Assembly: GCF_029691405.1 (NCBI RefSeq)
Contig: NZ_CP121467.1
Coordinates: 1,116,001 to 1,180,000 of the forward strand
Direction: 5' to 3'
Source: Streptococcus sp. D7B5
GTDB lineage: Bacteria > Bacillota > Bacilli > Lactobacillales > Streptococcaceae
Length of the DNA stretch: 64,000 nt
The stretch's first letter is position 1. The number at the start of each line of letters is the position of its first letter. Below, piece after piece: positions 1 to 10,433 of this stretch. The translations under genes and the position numbers were made by a program. Below the pieces are notes generated by a model. It was not told the origin of the DNA and searched no databases. It saw only the letters and a program-made list of their open reading frames with translations.

Positions 1-331
1 CATCAATTTCAATTCGGGTAATCGGCTGCTTGTAGGCAATGATGGACAAGGTCTCAAGGCCAGCCCGAGACAGACTCTGGTTAATGGGCGCCTTGGAGTA
101 TTCCTTCAAAATCGCTGCAAATTGAGGCTTGGTCACCAATCTGTATGCTCCCGCTGTCTCAATCAGGGACAAGCTCGAATCCTGGTCTTTTTCATACTTT
201 TGGGCTAATTTTTCTAAACTCTGCTGGATGCCTGTCGGGGGAAGTGAGAGGAGTTCAGCCAACTGACGGACTCGAATCCCATCTTCACCTGCTACAAACA
301 AGAGCGCTTCTATTTCTGCTAAAGTACTCAT
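1..331 (-). CDS. scpB: Segregation and condensation protein B (partial, C-terminus outside window)
   Basis: The reverse strand from an ATG at 331 reads [20 protein letters not shown] and continues to the window edge, so about 110 N-terminal residues are present. The start matches ScpB, the winged-helix kleisin partner that works with ScpA and Smc in chromosome condensation and segregation. It lies 18 bases downstream of scpA on the same strand, the usual streptococcal order, and is probably cotranscribed with it. Confidence 0.93.
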   Translation of the reverse strand, partial: MSTLAEIEALLFVAGEDGIRVRQLAELLSLPPTGIQQSLEKLAQKYEKDQDSSLSLIETAGAYRLVTKPQFAAILKEYSKAPINQSLSRAGLETLSIIAYKQPITRIEID

Positions 332-349
332 CTTTCCTCTCTATCAAGT

Positions 350-1078
350 CTAGCTTTGGGCAACTTGACTTTCTTCCTTCTTTTCCATGAGATAGATATC
401 TCCGAAACTCTCCTCTTGAACGAGGATCAGTTCCTGGGTTTTGATTAACTCTAAGGTCGCCAAAAAGAGGGTAATGATCTCTTGGACATTCTGGGCTTCC
501 TTGAACAAATCCTGCAAACGCAACTGGTCTCGTCCAGTCAAGGACTCTTTTACAATGCCCATCATGTCCTCAATCTTATACTCATCCCGCAAGATAGTCG
601 TGTGATTCTGAGCGAACTCCTCTTCTTTCTTGGCTAGGATATTTGAAAAAGCCAAAAAGAGGTCAATGGTCGTCCTATCATGCACAAGCTCCGCATCTTC
701 GTAGATCAACTCTGTCGGCGCTTTGGAATAGTACTGGGCCCGATCTTGGTGCTTAGCCTCCAAGTGCTCACCCAAGAGCTTGAACTTGCGGTATTCTTCG
801 ATTTGGGAGAGGAGATCCTGCTCCAGGTCATCCTCCAAATCAGCCACTTCTGCCACCTTTGGAAGAAGTTTGCGGCTCTTTATCAGCATGAGCTGACTGG
901 CCATGACCATATACTCACCCGTCACTTCCAGACGCATAGCCTGTAGAGTTGAGACATAGGCTAGATACTGTTCGATGACTTCCGTAATGGGCACATCGTA
1001 AATATCCATCTGATACTTTGAGACTAGGTGCAAGAGCAAGTCCAGCGGCCCTTCAAAATCTTTTAATTTAATATCCAT
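350..1078 (-). CDS. scpA: Segregation and condensation protein A
   Basis: 242 residues starting [19 protein letters not shown], the characteristic ScpA kleisin N-terminus that contacts the Smc neck; the C-terminal winged helix binds the Smc head. Full length for the family. Its start codon overlaps the stop of the upstream xerD-like gene by one base, so the two are translationally coupled. It acts in the cytoplasm in the Smc-ScpAB condensin and belongs to the housekeeping operon running leftward from racE. Confidence 0.95.
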   Translation of the reverse strand: MDIKLKDFEGPLDLLLHLVSKYQMDIYDVPITEVIEQYLAYVSTLQAMRLEVTGEYMVMASQLMLIKSRKLLPKVAEVADLEDDLEQDLLSQIEEYRKFKLLGEHLEAKHQDRAQYYSKAPTELIYEDAELVHDRTTIDLFLAFSNILAKKEEEFAQNHTTILRDEYKIEDMMGIVKESLTGRDQLRLQDLFKEAQNVQEIITLFLATLELIKTQELILVQEESFGDIYLMEKKEESQVAQS

Positions 1079-1818
1079 TATCTATATTTTTCTAAGGTCA
1101 GAACTGTTTTTAATCCTAATTTTTTTGCAATTTCGTACAAATCGACCTTGTTTTCTATTTGTCTTAGAATGAACTGTTCCCGCAAGGCTTGGGCTGATAA
1201 GGCTGGGAAACCTTTCTCCTTGACAAAGGACTCCAGCTGACGAAAGGCCCACTGACGAGAATAGGCTTTCCCTCCCCTTTCAAAGAGATAGGTCTGTCCC
1301 ATCAAGGGTTCTAGCTCTGGAATCAAGGTCGTGGGTACGGTGACAATCCTCTGTTGGGAAGCCTTGTTAATTCGCAACACCTGAAAATCAAGATTGATAT
1401 CTGCAACCTTAAGGGCTAAAATCTCGCTTGGCAAGAGCCCTATTTCCAAGATAAGAAGCGCCAGCAAGCGTCCTTCTGGATAATTACTTTCCTGCCAAAA
1501 AGAGTCTAGGTCTAGAATCTCTGGTTTTTCAGTTTTCTTTTCAGCTTGTTTGGTTAATTCCAGACGGTAAAAACTGTCCACCTCTCCTATTTGATAGAGA
1601 AAGTAGAGAAATTGGTTACAGGCCGAAAGTTTTCGCTTCTGGGCACTGATTTTTAGATTGGCCAGCTGGCCTTGGTAAATCTTGAGACTAGTCTCAGAGA
1701 TCCGCTCACCTACAATGTCTAAAAATTGCTCCAGATCATACTTATAGGATTGCTTAGAATTGGCAGACAAACCCTGCTTTCCCTCTAAAAAGTCTGAAAT
1801 GCTATCTCTCATTTGCAT
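1078..1818 (-). CDS. XerD-like tyrosine recombinase family protein
   Basis: 246 residues with an N-terminal SAM-like core-binding region and a C-terminal integrase fold ending in LTLEKYR, where the tyrosine fits the recombinase nucleophile. The place where active enzymes carry the first catalytic arginine (GLRxSE) reads GLLPSE here, and the usual HxxR box is degenerate. This fits the streptococcal XerD-like paralogue encoded beside scpA rather than the active XerS used for dif recombination. It overlaps cbpB by 10 bases. Activity as a recombinase is doubtful; family membership is clear. Confidence 0.85.
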   Translation of the reverse strand: MQMRDSISDFLEGKQGLSANSKQSYKYDLEQFLDIVGERISETSLKIYQGQLANLKISAQKRKLSACNQFLYFLYQIGEVDSFYRLELTKQAEKKTEKPEILDLDSFWQESNYPEGRLLALLILEIGLLPSEILALKVADINLDFQVLRINKASQQRIVTVPTTLIPELEPLMGQTYLFERGGKAYSRQWAFRQLESFVKEKGFPALSAQALREQFILRQIENKVDLYEIAKKLGLKTVLTLEKYR

Positions 1819-2270
1819 CGAATCTCATATTCCTTACTAAAGTCATGTAAGAGGGCATTAACGGCCTTTAGGATGGACTTGCGCGTGATGATTCCTTGAA
1901 AAATTCCTTCATCATCTACCACTGGCAAGAAAGGTTCATCCACCAGTTTATGGAGGACTTCAGTGATGTTATAGTCTGGAGCGACGACTGCCACATCTGT
2001 CTTGGTCATATTGACGATGTCTGTCGTTGCCATCTGCTCATCCGTCAAACCTTGCTCCATTTGATAAGCCAAAATGTCTCTCAGCCCAATGGTTCCGACA
2101 AAGCGTTTGTCAAAGGTCACAACTGGGATACGGGTATAGGTGATTTGGCTCAGCACCAAAATTGCATGGTCAGCGTTATGGGTATCAATCAAGGCTGCTA
2201 GATTCTCAGCAGGGGTAAGAAAAGTCTCTTCCTGCTCCAATAAAAATGCTTCAAATTCCTTGGCAATCAT
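1809..2270 (-). CDS. cbpB: CBS-domain protein, probable cyclic-di-AMP binder
   Basis: 153 residues with two CBS motifs (about residues 20-80 and 85-145), for example RIPVVTFDKRFVGTIGLRD and LPVVDDEGIFQGIITRKSI. Proteins of this size and architecture (CbpB/DarB) bind cyclic-di-AMP and in Bacillus and Listeria act on the stringent response and on pyruvate carboxylase. In streptococci the gene sits between xerD-like and the yfcE phosphoesterase, as here. Its ATG overlaps the preceding stop by four bases. The ligand is inferred from the family. Confidence 0.8.
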   Translation of the reverse strand: MIAKEFEAFLLEQEETFLTPAENLAALIDTHNADHAILVLSQITYTRIPVVTFDKRFVGTIGLRDILAYQMEQGLTDEQMATTDIVNMTKTDVAVVAPDYNITEVLHKLVDEPFLPVVDDEGIFQGIITRKSILKAVNALLHDFSKEYEIRCK

Positions 2271-2788
2271 CGAGCAAACTCCTTGGACAAGCCTGGATAA
2301 ACCTCATGGTCACGTGTCAAAAAGTCTACTTTAAAATAGCTGTCATCAATCTCCACTCGAGCATAGAGACATTCTCTGATAGTCCCTCGTGGTTGGCTGA
2401 TGGAGCCTGGATTTAAAAAGAGCGTCTTTCCTTCCATCCAAGCACTTGGCACATGTAAGTGGCCATAGAGACAGATATCTGCTTCTTCTTCCTGAGCCCA
2501 GTAGTCCAACTTATGAAAGTTGAAATTGATATCAAACAAATGTCCGTGAGTCTGGATGATCTTGGTCGGACCAAGTTGAGTCACCAAACGTTCTGGATAG
2601 CTCGCATAAAAGTCCATGTTGCCTTTGACGACATGGATGCCCTCCCAGAGCGGAGAATCAGGACGGAGTTCAGAGTCACCATCGTGAAAAATGGCATCGA
2701 CTTTCCCCAGATAGCGGTCACGGATTTCTTCCACAATCAAGCTATCTCCGTGGGAATCACTCATTACAATGATGGTTTGCTTTGCCAT
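2267..2788 (-). CDS. YfcE/YsnB-type metallophosphoesterase
   Basis: 173 residues carrying the calcineurin-like metallophosphoesterase motifs in order: SDSHGD near the N-terminus, HDGDSE, GNMD, THGH and YGHLH, which supply the two-metal site. Members hydrolyse phosphodiesters; the physiological substrate in streptococci is not established. The start codon lies inside the end of rdgB (25-base overlap), consistent with one operon racE-rdgB-yfcE-cbpB-xerD-like-scpA-scpB. Confidence 0.88.
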   Translation of the reverse strand: MAKQTIIVMSDSHGDSLIVEEIRDRYLGKVDAIFHDGDSELRPDSPLWEGIHVVKGNMDFYASYPERLVTQLGPTKIIQTHGHLFDINFNFHKLDYWAQEEEADICLYGHLHVPSAWMEGKTLFLNPGSISQPRGTIRECLYARVEIDDSYFKVDFLTRDHEVYPGLSKEFAR

Positions 2789-3735
2789 GATGGAAATACC
2801 TCCAAAAGTTTCTTAACGGCTAAGGCACGGTGGGATTGGCTATTTTTTTCTTCCAGGGTTAGCTCTGCTGAGGATTTACCTGTCTCTCCTACAAGGAAGA
2901 GGGGATCATAACCAAAGCCATTTTCACCCTTGGGTTCAAAGTTAATGTATCCTGGCCAGTCAGCTTCAACAACCAAGCTTTCCTTGTTTGGACTAGCTAC
3001 GACTAGGGTTGTATGGAATTGAGCTGAGCGGTCCTTGAGTTCAAAGACCATGGCCAATTCGTGCAAGAGTTTGGCATTGTTTTCTCGGTCAGTAGCTCCC
3101 ACACCTGCGAAACGGGCTGACCAGACTCCTGGTAAACCGCCGAGGACATCGACTTTGAGACCTGAGTCATCTGCTAGAACCATCTTGCCTGTTAATTGGG
3201 AAATGGTTTCGGCCTTAAGTCTAGCATTTTCTTCAAAGGTCATGCCTGTTTCTGCTACTTCAGGCAGGTCAGGATAGTCATTGAGATTTTCCACATCATA
3301 GCCTAGTTTGTCAAAGATAGCTCGGAATTCCTTGGTCTTGCCTTCGTTTCGAGTCGCAATCAACAAGGTTTCTCTAACCTTGCTAGTTTCAAAGAAGTCT
3401 TGAACATTGACCCCTTCTTTAGGCAATTCTATATGCAGAAGTTGCCCATTTTCTACCAAGAGTAGGGCTCCCTGACGTTGGATGACTTCCAAGTTACGTC
3501 CTGCTTCTGCATTTAAAATCTCGACGATAAAAGAGAGCAGACGGAAGTTAGAAGACCAGCGCATCACCGTTATCGTAATTGGAAAGCCATTTTCCTCATC
3601 ACGAAAAATCCGCGCCAAATCCATAAAATCAAGATCAAGCGGATCTTTGATGAGACTGTAGATGCCTCCATAGACGTCCCAGACACCGACATACCAGTCC
3701 TGGTCGTCCTTGTATTCATAAATTTTATTTGTCAT
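2764..3735 (-). CDS. rdgB: Non-canonical purine NTP pyrophosphatase with streptococcal N-terminal extension
   Basis: 323 residues from the ATG at 3735, chosen because it makes an ATGA overlap with the racE stop; a longer reading from 3774 would run deep into racE. The catalytic RdgB/HAM1 domain begins near residue 125 ([14 protein letters not shown]) and includes LADDSGL and GENGFGYDP, the substrate and metal binding segments. It hydrolyses dITP, ITP and XTP and keeps deaminated purines out of DNA. The extra 125 residues at the N-terminus have no assigned role but are normal for streptococcal homologues. Confidence 0.9.
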   Translation of the reverse strand: MTNKIYEYKDDQDWYVGVWDVYGGIYSLIKDPLDLDFMDLARIFRDEENGFPITITVMRWSSNFRLLSFIVEILNAEAGRNLEVIQRQGALLLVENGQLLHIELPKEGVNVQDFFETSKVRETLLIATRNEGKTKEFRAIFDKLGYDVENLNDYPDLPEVAETGMTFEENARLKAETISQLTGKMVLADDSGLKVDVLGGLPGVWSARFAGVGATDRENNAKLLHELAMVFELKDRSAQFHTTLVVASPNKESLVVEADWPGYINFEPKGENGFGYDPLFLVGETGKSSAELTLEEKNSQSHRALAVKKLLEVFPSWQSKPSL

Positions 3736-4526
3736 AATGTTACATGCTCCACATGAATCTCTTTTTCCAGCCATTCTGCTCCAATTTGAGCAAAACTTTG
3801 GCTGCTGGCTGTTGTGTAAAATCGGTGCTGAAGCGGGTTAGCATCTCGGCTACGATTGATTTCAAAATAGTTAAGCAAAACCGAGATATCCCGTACACAC
3901 TCTGCTCCACTATCGATGAGTTTTACATCTGGTCCCATGACATTTTGGATGATGGGGCGAAGGAGCGGATAATGGGTACAACCCAGAATCAAGCTATCCA
4001 CCTTGCCGACCAAGGGACGCAGGGTTTCATAAACCACTTTCTTGGTTACACTAGTTGATAAGGCACCAGATTCAACCAAGGGGGCAAACTTGGGACAGGC
4101 CAAACTTTCCACCTGTAAGTCTGGATCCAAATCATGAATTTTCTGACGATAGATGTCTGATTGTACCGTCATGGGAGTTCCAATCACTCCGATTTTCCCG
4201 CCTTGACTGGACTTGATGGCTGCCGAAGCTCCTGGCAAAATCACACCTAGGACGGGAATGTCTAGTTGAGCCTTGATTTCTTCCCAGACGACCGCAGTCG
4301 CAGTATTACAAGCAATGACAATCATCTTGACATCCTTGGTCAAGAGAAAGTTGACCAACTGCCAAGTATATTCACGAATTTGCTCAGCAGGACGAGGACC
4401 ATAAGGCGCCCGTGCCGAATCTCCAATATAGACGATTTCTTCATGGGGAAGCTGGCGCATGAGCTCACGAACAACAGTCAAGCCCCCGACACCCGAATCC
4501 AAAAAACCAATCGGTCGATTATCCAT
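3732..4526 (-). CDS. racE: Glutamate racemase
   Basis: 264 residues starting [20 protein letters not shown]. The two catalytic cysteines are visible in IACNTATA and LGCTHYPLL. The enzyme makes D-glutamate for peptidoglycan in the cytoplasm. It is the first gene of the leftward housekeeping operon and overlaps rdgB by four bases. Also called murI. Confidence 0.95.
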   Translation of the reverse strand: MDNRPIGFLDSGVGGLTVVRELMRQLPHEEIVYIGDSARAPYGPRPAEQIREYTWQLVNFLLTKDVKMIVIACNTATAVVWEEIKAQLDIPVLGVILPGASAAIKSSQGGKIGVIGTPMTVQSDIYRQKIHDLDPDLQVESLACPKFAPLVESGALSTSVTKKVVYETLRPLVGKVDSLILGCTHYPLLRPIIQNVMGPDVKLIDSGAECVRDISVLLNYFEINRSRDANPLQHRFYTTASSQSFAQIGAEWLEKEIHVEHVTL

Positions 4527-4698
4527 ACAGTCTTCTTTCTAGTCTTTTTTCTGATTGATAGTTCATCATAATTACTCGTCCTAAATGAACGGATAGACAG
4601 CTTGATAGAATGGAAACTGCCTCTCTCTTAATCATAATCAAATATCAATAGAATGCAAGGAAAAAGTCTTATCCTTGAGAACTATTGAACATAGTGAG

Positions 4699-4724
4699 AA
4701 GTCTGGAACTTTCATCCCAGACTT
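4699..4724. terminator. Hairpin downstream of yneF
   Basis: AAGTCTGG (4699-4706) pairs with CCAGACTT (4717-4724) around a 10-base loop, just past the yneF stop. The T tract is short on both strands, so termination strength is uncertain. Confidence 0.6.
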
Positions 4725-4731
4725 TTCCTAT

Positions 4732-4977
4732 TTATTTCTTTTTATTGTTAGCAAGGGCTGCTTTTTGTTGGCGGATGATTTGGTGGTAAACTTGTTGTAC
4801 CTTGGCTTCGCTTGGTTTTTGACCATTTGCGCTCAAAAGAGCACGAACTGCCTCAGCGTTCAAACGTGGGTTGTCCGCAAATTCTTTTTCGATTTGCTTA
4901 CGAACCAAGTACATCCCTCCAAGAGCTCCTCCTAGAAAAGCTAGCACAATCAAGATAATTGCTAAAAGTAAATCCAT
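4732..4977 (-). CDS. YneF family small membrane protein (UPF0154)
   Basis: 81 residues with one N-terminal transmembrane helix (about residues 4-25, [21 protein letters not shown]) followed by a charged cytoplasmic tail, the standard UPF0154/YneF layout and length. Function unknown. It stands alone, about 205 bases upstream of racE and divergent from the GH95 gene. Confidence 0.85.
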   Translation of the reverse strand: MDLLLAIILIVLAFLGGALGGMYLVRKQIEKEFADNPRLNAEAVRALLSANGQKPSEAKVQQVYHQIIRQQKAALANNKKK

Positions 4978-5195
4978 TCTTTTTCTCCTGTTTCTTTTTG
5001 AGTCTTCTATATTATACCATAAAGTGACTTTCCTGACTAGTTTGTTTTACGCTTTCAAGAGAGGGTTAAGCCAATTCTAAGCTAGTCTTACAATCAGATT
5101 GAACTATGAAATTACGAATAATTCCACCCTTTCCTCTCTTTCTTCTACTATTTTAAGAAAAAGCAATATCAAATATGTTTTTCACCAAAAACCTC

Positions 5196-5223
5196 TTGAC
5201 AAATGCTAGATGACCAGTAGAAT
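5196..5223 (+). promoter_or_regulatory. Sigma-A promoter of the GH95 fucosidase gene
   Basis: A consensus -35 TTGACA (5196-5201) and a -10 TAGAAT (5218-5223) are separated by 16 bases, in the 323-base gap between yneF and the GH95 gene. No other gene is seen in this gap. Confidence 0.75.
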
Positions 5224-5266
5224 GGGAGGTAAATAGAAACAAAAATATAGGGATTTGTCTTACAAA

Positions 5267-5282
5267 ATGTAAACGGTTCCAA
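5267..5282 (+). promoter_or_regulatory. Catabolite-responsive element (CcpA site)
   Basis: ATGTAAACGGTTCCAA matches the 16-base cre consensus WTGNAARCGNWWNCAW at every position. It lies downstream of the predicted start of transcription and just before the ribosome-binding site, where bound CcpA would act as a roadblock. Carbon catabolite repression of the fucosidase is therefore expected. Confidence 0.85.
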
Positions 5283-5300
5283 ATACTAAAGGAGATTTCT

Positions 5301-8300
5301 ATGGACAAAAGATTTTGGGAGAAATCCTGTCGCTATAGCATCCGCAAACTAACGGTTGGGACTGCTTCTGTTTTGCTGGGGGCTGTTTTTCTAGTCAACC
5401 ACACTGTAGCCGCAGACAGTGTTGAGGTTAAGCAAACTGAAGCAACCTCTGTCGAAGCTATCACTAAGCCTGATAGTGAGCCCAAAGCAGCTGAAGCCAC
5501 TGAAACTACAAATCCGTCTCTAGCCGAAAGTCCAGTAGTTTCCGAAAGCAAGCCAGCTGAGAAGACTCAGACGACAAATAGTCAAGCTAGTGAAGAAGCC
5601 ATTGTAGAAGCTAAAGAAAATAAGGAACCTGAAAAAGCAGATCAGCCGGTGACAAAGCAAGAAAACTATCAACTCAACTACGATCAGCCAACAGCTCCCT
5701 CCTATGATGGATGGGAAAAACAAGCCCTCCCTGTCGGAAATGGAGAAATGGGAGCCAAGGTTTTCGGACTCATTGGGGAAGAGAGAATCCAGTACAACGA
5801 AAAGACCCTCTGGTCAGGAGGACCACAACCCGATAGCACCGACTATAACGGAGGAAACTACAAGGATCGCTACAAGGTCTTAGCAGAGATACGTAAAGCC
5901 CTCGAAGCTGGTGACCGCCAAAAAGCAAAACAGCTAGCTGAACAAAATCTAGTTGGACCAAACAACACCCAGTATGGACGTTACCTAGCCTTTGGTGATA
6001 TCTTCATGGTCTTTAATAACCAGAAGAAAGGACTAGATACTGTAACTGATTATCACCGTAATCTGGATATCACAGAAGCCACTACGACCACTTCTTACAC
6101 CCAAGATGGGACGACCTTCAAACGCGAAACCTTCTCCAGCTATCCTGATGATGTCACTGTGACCCACTTGACCAAAAAAGGAAACAAGACACTTGACTTT
6201 ACCCTTTGGAACAGTTTGACAGAAGACTTGCTTGCTAATGGCAACTACTCTTGGGAATATTCCAACTATAAGAATGGTCATGTCACTACAGATGCAAACG
6301 GAATCCTTCTAAAGGGAACTGTTAAAGATAACGGCCTCCAATTTGCATCCTATTTAGGAATTAAAACGGATGGAACAGTTACTGTTCAGAATGAGACACT
6401 AACCGTTACAGGCGCAAGTTATGCGACCCTCTATCTCAGTGCTAAGACTAACTTTGCTCAGAATCCAAAAACCAACTATCGAAAAGACATTGACCTCGAA
6501 AAAACAGTTAAAGGTATTGTCGAAGCAGCTAAGGCCAAAGACTACGAAACACTTAAAAAGGCCCATATCAAGGACTATCAAAGTCTCTTTAACCGCGTTA
6601 AACTAAATCTAGGCGGAAACAAGACTGCTCAAACGACTAAAGAGGCCCTTCAAGGCTATAACCCAGAAAAAGGGCAAAAATTGGAAGAACTCTTCTTCCA
6701 ATACGGCCGATATCTACTCATCAGTTCGTCTCGTGATCGGACAGATGCCCTTCCTGCCAACCTACAAGGAGTCTGGAATGCTGTAGACAATCCACCTTGG
6801 AACGCTGACTACCACCTCAATGTCAATTTGCAAATGAACTATTGGCCAGCCTACATGAACAACCTGGCTGAAACAGCCAAGCCAATGATCAATTACATTG
6901 ACGACATGCGCTACTATGGTCGTATTGCTGCCAAAGAATATGCTGGTATCGAATCCAAAGACGGACAAGAAAATGGTTGGCTGGTCCACACCCAGGCGAC
7001 ACCATTTGGCTGGACTACTCCAGGTTGGAATTACTATTGGGGTTGGTCTCCAGCAGCCAACGCTTGGATGATGCAGAATGTCTATGACTACTATAAATTC
7101 ACCAAGGATGAGACCTATCTCAAAGAAAAGATTTATCCAATGCTCAAGGAAACAGCTAAGTTCTGGAATTCCTTCTTGCACTATGACCAGGCCAGTGACC
7201 GTTGGGTGTCTTCTCCATCCTACTCACCAGAACACGGAACCATCACTATCGGAAACACCTTTGACCAATCGCTAGTCTGGCAGCTATTCCACGACTACAT
7301 GGAAGTCGCTAGACATCTGAATGTCGACCAAGACTTAGTTACAGAGATTAAGGCTAAATTTGACAAACTCAAACCACTTCACATCAACAAAGAGGGACGC
7401 ATCAAGGAATGGTACGAGGAGGACAGTCCCCAATTCACCAATGAAGGGATTGAAAATCAACACCGCCACGTTTCCCATCTAGTTGGTCTCTTCCCAGGTA
7501 CGCTCTTTAGCAAGGACCAAGCTGAATACCTAGAGGCTGCGCGTGCAACCCTCAACCACCGTGGAGATGGTGGTACTGGTTGGTCTAAGGCCAATAAAAT
7601 CAACCTCTGGGCTCGTCTGCTGGACGGTAACCGTGCCCATCGCTTACTCGCTGAACAGCTCAAGTATTCAACCCTAGAAAACCTTTGGGATACCCACGCG
7701 CCTTTCCAAATCGATGGCAACTTCGGAGCAACCAGTGGGATGGCAGAAATGCTCCTTCAATCACACACTGGCTATATTGCACCATTGCCAGCCCTTCCTG
7801 ATGCTTGGAAAGACGGTCAAGTTTCTGGATTAGTTGCCCGTGGTAACTTTGAAGTCAGCATGAAATGGAAAGATAAGAACTTGCAAAGCTTGTCCTTCCT
7901 TTCAAATGTCGGTGGAGACCTGGTTGTAGATTATCCAAATATCGAAGCTAGCCAAATCATGGTCAATGGCAAACCAGTCAAGGCAACGATCCTTAAAGAT
8001 AATCGTATCCAGCTTGCAACGCAAAAAGGTGACGTCATTACCTTTGAACATTTTCCTGGTCGTGTAACCAGCCTGACAGCCGTTCGACAAAATGGAGTCA
8101 CTGCCGAACTCACCTTCAACCAAGTAGAAGGCGCTACCCACTATGTCATCCAAAGACAAGTAAAAGACGAATCTGGCCAAACCTCTGCAACTAGAGAATT
8201 TGTAACCAATCAAACCCACTTTATCGACCGATCACTAAATCCTCAACTCGCCTATACTTATACCGTCAAGGCGATGCTGGGCGAAGTTTCCACACAAGTT

Positions 8301-10364
8301 TCTGAACAGGCCACTGTCGAAACCTATAGCGAGTTGATGGACGACCGAGATAGCCGCATCCAGTACGGAGCTGCCTTTGGAAACTGGGCAGACTCAGAAT
8401 TATTTGGAGGAACAGAGAAATTTGCTGACCTTTCAAAAGGAGACTACACAGACGAAGATCTCACTGCTACCATTCCTTTCACTGGCGTTGGTATCGAAAT
8501 CTATGGACTGAAATCGTCTGAACTAGGTCTTGCCACTGCTAAAATTGATGGCAAAGAAGTCGGGGAGCTTGACTTCCATACTGCTGGAGCAACTGAAAAA
8601 GGTAGTCTCATTGGTCGCTTCGCAGGACTATCTGACGGACCTCACACATTGACTCTTAGTGTTAAACGTGAGCACAAAGGACGTGGTAGTGAGCGCTCGA
8701 AAATTTCATTAGACTACTTCAAGATCCTAGCAGGAACAGGCAATACGATTGAAAAAATAGATGATCGCGATTCGCGCATCCAGTATGGTGCCCAGTTTAA
8801 GGACTGGTCTGACCCTGAACTCTACGGAGGTACGGAAAAATACGCTGATATTAACAACAGCGACTCTAGTGCAGCTTCAGAAGCTCAGGCAACTATTTCC
8901 TTTACAGGGACGGGTATTCGTATCTTTGGCTTAAAGAGCCTCGCTCTTGGACGAGCACGTGTTACACTAGATGGCAAAGAAATGCCAAGTCTAGACTTCT
9001 ACACTTCAGGTGCAACTGAAAAGAGAGCTTTTATTGGCGAATTTACAAATCTCACTGACGGTCCGCATACCCTGACATTACAAGTTGATCCAGATTCGCC
9101 AGAAGGTCGCAAGAAAATCTCTCTAGACTCCTTTGATATCATCAAAGCTCCTGCTGTTGGTATAGATAGCCCGAGCATTGCGCCTCTTAAGGAAAATGAC
9201 AAAACCATTTCCTTAAGCCTACCAGCTGGAGATTGGGAAGCCATCGCAGTGACCTTCCCAGGAGTCAAAGATCCTCTAGTTTTGCGTAAGGTGGATGAAA
9301 CGCATCTGGTTACCAGTGGGGATCAGACTATCCTATCAATCCAAGACAATCAAGTTCAAATCCCAATCCCTGACGAAACCAATCGCAAAGCTGGAAATGC
9401 CATTGAAGCTTATACCATTCAAGGAAATACCACAAGCAGCCCTATCGTAGCCGTCTTTACTAAAAAGGATGAAAAGAAAGTTGATGAGAAGCAACCAACT
9501 ACAAGCAAGGGAGAGGAACCAGCTCCTACTGTTGAAATTCCTGAATACACTAAACCTATCGGGACTGCAGGGCAAGAAGTGCCACCCACTGTAGAAAAGC
9601 CTGAATACACCGAACCTATCGGAACGGCGGGGCAAGAAGAGTCTCCTACTGTAGAAAAGCCTGAATACACCGAACCTATCGGAACGGCAGGGAAAGAGGA
9701 AGCCCCTACTGTTGAAAAACCTGAGTACACCGAGCCTTTCGGAACTCAGGGAGATCAGGCCGCTCCAACCCTTACTCTTCCTGATTATCCAGTTCGAGTC
9801 TTAAAAGATAAGGAAACTGGAGTGGAAATTATTGGTGGAGTCAGTGACCTAGAAGGAATTTCTCATATCTCTAGCCGACGTGTCCTAGCTCAGGAACTCT
9901 TTGGCAAGACCTATGATGCTTACGACCTACAACTTAAAAATCCAACAGATCATAGCTTGCAGCCAAAAGGCTCTGTCTTGGTTCGCTTGCCTATTTCAGC
10001 TAGCGTAGAAAAGGTCTATTATATTACTCCGACCAAGGAGTTGCAAGCCCTTGATTTCGATGTTCGAGAAGGAAAGGCAGAATTCATCACTAGTCATTTC
10101 AGTACCTATGCTGTCGTCTATCAAGCTGCTGGAACAGCCCCTAGTACAGATGAAAAACCAAGTACTTCAGATGCAGAAACCTTGGCACACGAGGCTGAAC
10201 AACCTTCAACTAGTCCTAGCCTTGCAAAAGCTGGAAATCATTCTCCTAAAGAAGAGCTGCCAGCAACAGGAGAAGCATCCAACCCACTCCTCTTCTTAGC
10301 AGGCCTCAGCCTAGCCCTTACAGCCACTTTTATGTTAAAAGGAAGAAAGGATGACTCCAACTAA
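5301..10364 (+). CDS. Sortase-anchored GH95 alpha-L-fucosidase
   Basis: 1687 residues. A YSIRK-type signal (YSIRKLTVGTASVLLGA) leads, then a low-complexity linker and a GH95 domain (about residues 110-900, from PSYDGWEKQALPVGNGEMG). By comparison with Bifidobacterium AfcA the candidate catalytic residues are Asn507 and Asn509 in HLNVNLQMNYW, Glu644 in SPEHG and Asp805 in FQIDGNFG. GH95 enzymes remove terminal alpha-1,2-fucose by inversion, as in H antigen and mucin O-glycans. A fibronectin-III-like stretch follows, then two repeated beta-sandwich modules beginning DDRDSRIQYGA (about 1013 and 1151), four PEYT repeats, and a sorting signal LPATGE with hydrophobic tail. The protein acts on the cell surface. 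Linkage specificity is inferred from the family. Confidence 0.93.
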   Translation: MDKRFWEKSCRYSIRKLTVGTASVLLGAVFLVNHTVAADSVEVKQTEATSVEAITKPDSEPKAAEATETTNPSLAESPVVSESKPAEKTQTTNSQASEEAIVEAKENKEPEKADQPVTKQENYQLNYDQPTAPSYDGWEKQALPVGNGEMGAKVFGLIGEERIQYNEKTLWSGGPQPDSTDYNGGNYKDRYKVLAEIRKALEAGDRQKAKQLAEQNLVGPNNTQYGRYLAFGDIFMVFNNQKKGLDTVTDYHRNLDITEATTTTSYTQDGTTFKRETFSSYPDDVTVTHLTKKGNKTLDFTLWNSLTEDLLANGNYSWEYSNYKNGHVTTDANGILLKGTVKDNGLQFASYLGIKTDGTVTVQNETLTVTGASYATLYLSAKTNFAQNPKTNYRKDIDLEKTVKGIVEAAKAKDYETLKKAHIKDYQSLFNRVKLNLGGNKTAQTTKEALQGYNPEKGQKLEELFFQYGRYLLISSSRDRTDALPANLQGVWNAVDNPPWNADYHLNVNLQMNYWPAYMNNLAETAKPMINYIDDMRYYGRIAAKEYAGIESKDGQENGWLVHTQATPFGWTTPGWNYYWGWSPAANAWMMQNVYDYYKFTKDETYLKEKIYPMLKETAKFWNSFLHYDQASDRWVSSPSYSPEHGTITIGNTFDQSLVWQLFHDYMEVARHLNVDQDLVTEIKAKFDKLKPLHINKEGRIKEWYEEDSPQFTNEGIENQHRHVSHLVGLFPGTLFSKDQAEYLEAARATLNHRGDGGTGWSKANKINLWARLLDGNRAHRLLAEQLKYSTLENLWDTHAPFQIDGNFGATSGMAEMLLQSHTGYIAPLPALPDAWKDGQVSGLVARGNFEVSMKWKDKNLQSLSFLSNVGGDLVVDYPNIEASQIMVNGKPVKATILKDNRIQLATQKGDVITFEHFPGRVTSLTAVRQNGVTAELTFNQVEGATHYVIQRQVKDESGQTSATREFVTNQTHFIDRSLNPQLAYTYTVKAMLGEVSTQVSEQATVETYSELMDDRDSRIQYGAAFGNWADSELFGGTEKFADLSKGDYTDEDLTATIPFTGVGIEIYGLKSSELGLATAKIDGKEVGELDFHTAGATEKGSLIGRFAGLSDGPHTLTLSVKREHKGRGSERSKISLDYFKILAGTGNTIEKIDDRDSRIQYGAQFKDWSDPELYGGTEKYADINNSDSSAASEAQATISFTGTGIRIFGLKSLALGRARVTLDGKEMPSLDFYTSGATEKRAFIGEFTNLTDGPHTLTLQVDPDSPEGRKKISLDSFDIIKAPAVGIDSPSIAPLKENDKTISLSLPAGDWEAIAVTFPGVKDPLVLRKVDETHLVTSGDQTILSIQDNQVQIPIPDETNRKAGNAIEAYTIQGNTTSSPIVAVFTKKDEKKVDEKQPTTSKGEEPAPTVEIPEYTKPIGTAGQEVPPTVEKPEYTEPIGTAGQEESPTVEKPEYTEPIGTAGKEEAPTVEKPEYTEPFGTQGDQAAPTLTLPDYPVRVLKDKETGVEIIGGVSDLEGISHISSRRVLAQELFGKTYDAYDLQLKNPTDHSLQPKGSVLVRLPISASVEKVYYITPTKELQALDFDVREGKAEFITSHFSTYAVVYQAAGTAPSTDEKPSTSDAETLAHEAEQPSTSPSLAKAGNHSPKEELPATGEASNPLLFLAGLSLALTATFMLKGRKDDSN
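9528..9767 (+). repeat. Four 60-bp in-frame repeats in the GH95 stalk
   Basis: Four tandem 20-residue units of the form PTVEKPEYTEPIGTAGQEE occur before the final domain and sorting signal. They form a wall-spanning stalk; the second and third units are almost identical, so copy number may vary by slippage or recombination. Confidence 0.85.
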
Positions 10365-10379
10365 CCTTTAAGCACACAA

Positions 10380-10418
10380 AAACAGGATGAAGTTGTTCTT
10401 CATCCTGTTTTATTTTTT
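10380..10418. terminator. Bidirectional terminator between GH95 gene and mraY
   Basis: AAACAGGATGAAG (10380-10392) pairs perfectly with CTTCATCCTGTTT (10398-10410) around TTGTT. A T-rich tract follows on the plus strand and an A-rich tract precedes it, so it can end both convergent units. Confidence 0.9.
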
Positions 10419-10433
10419 TATCAAAGGTTATTT

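Noticed and set aside
3736..3774. Longer rdgB start at 3774
   Set aside because: It would overlap racE by over 40 bases; the ATGA junction at 3732-3735 is the normal coupled start.
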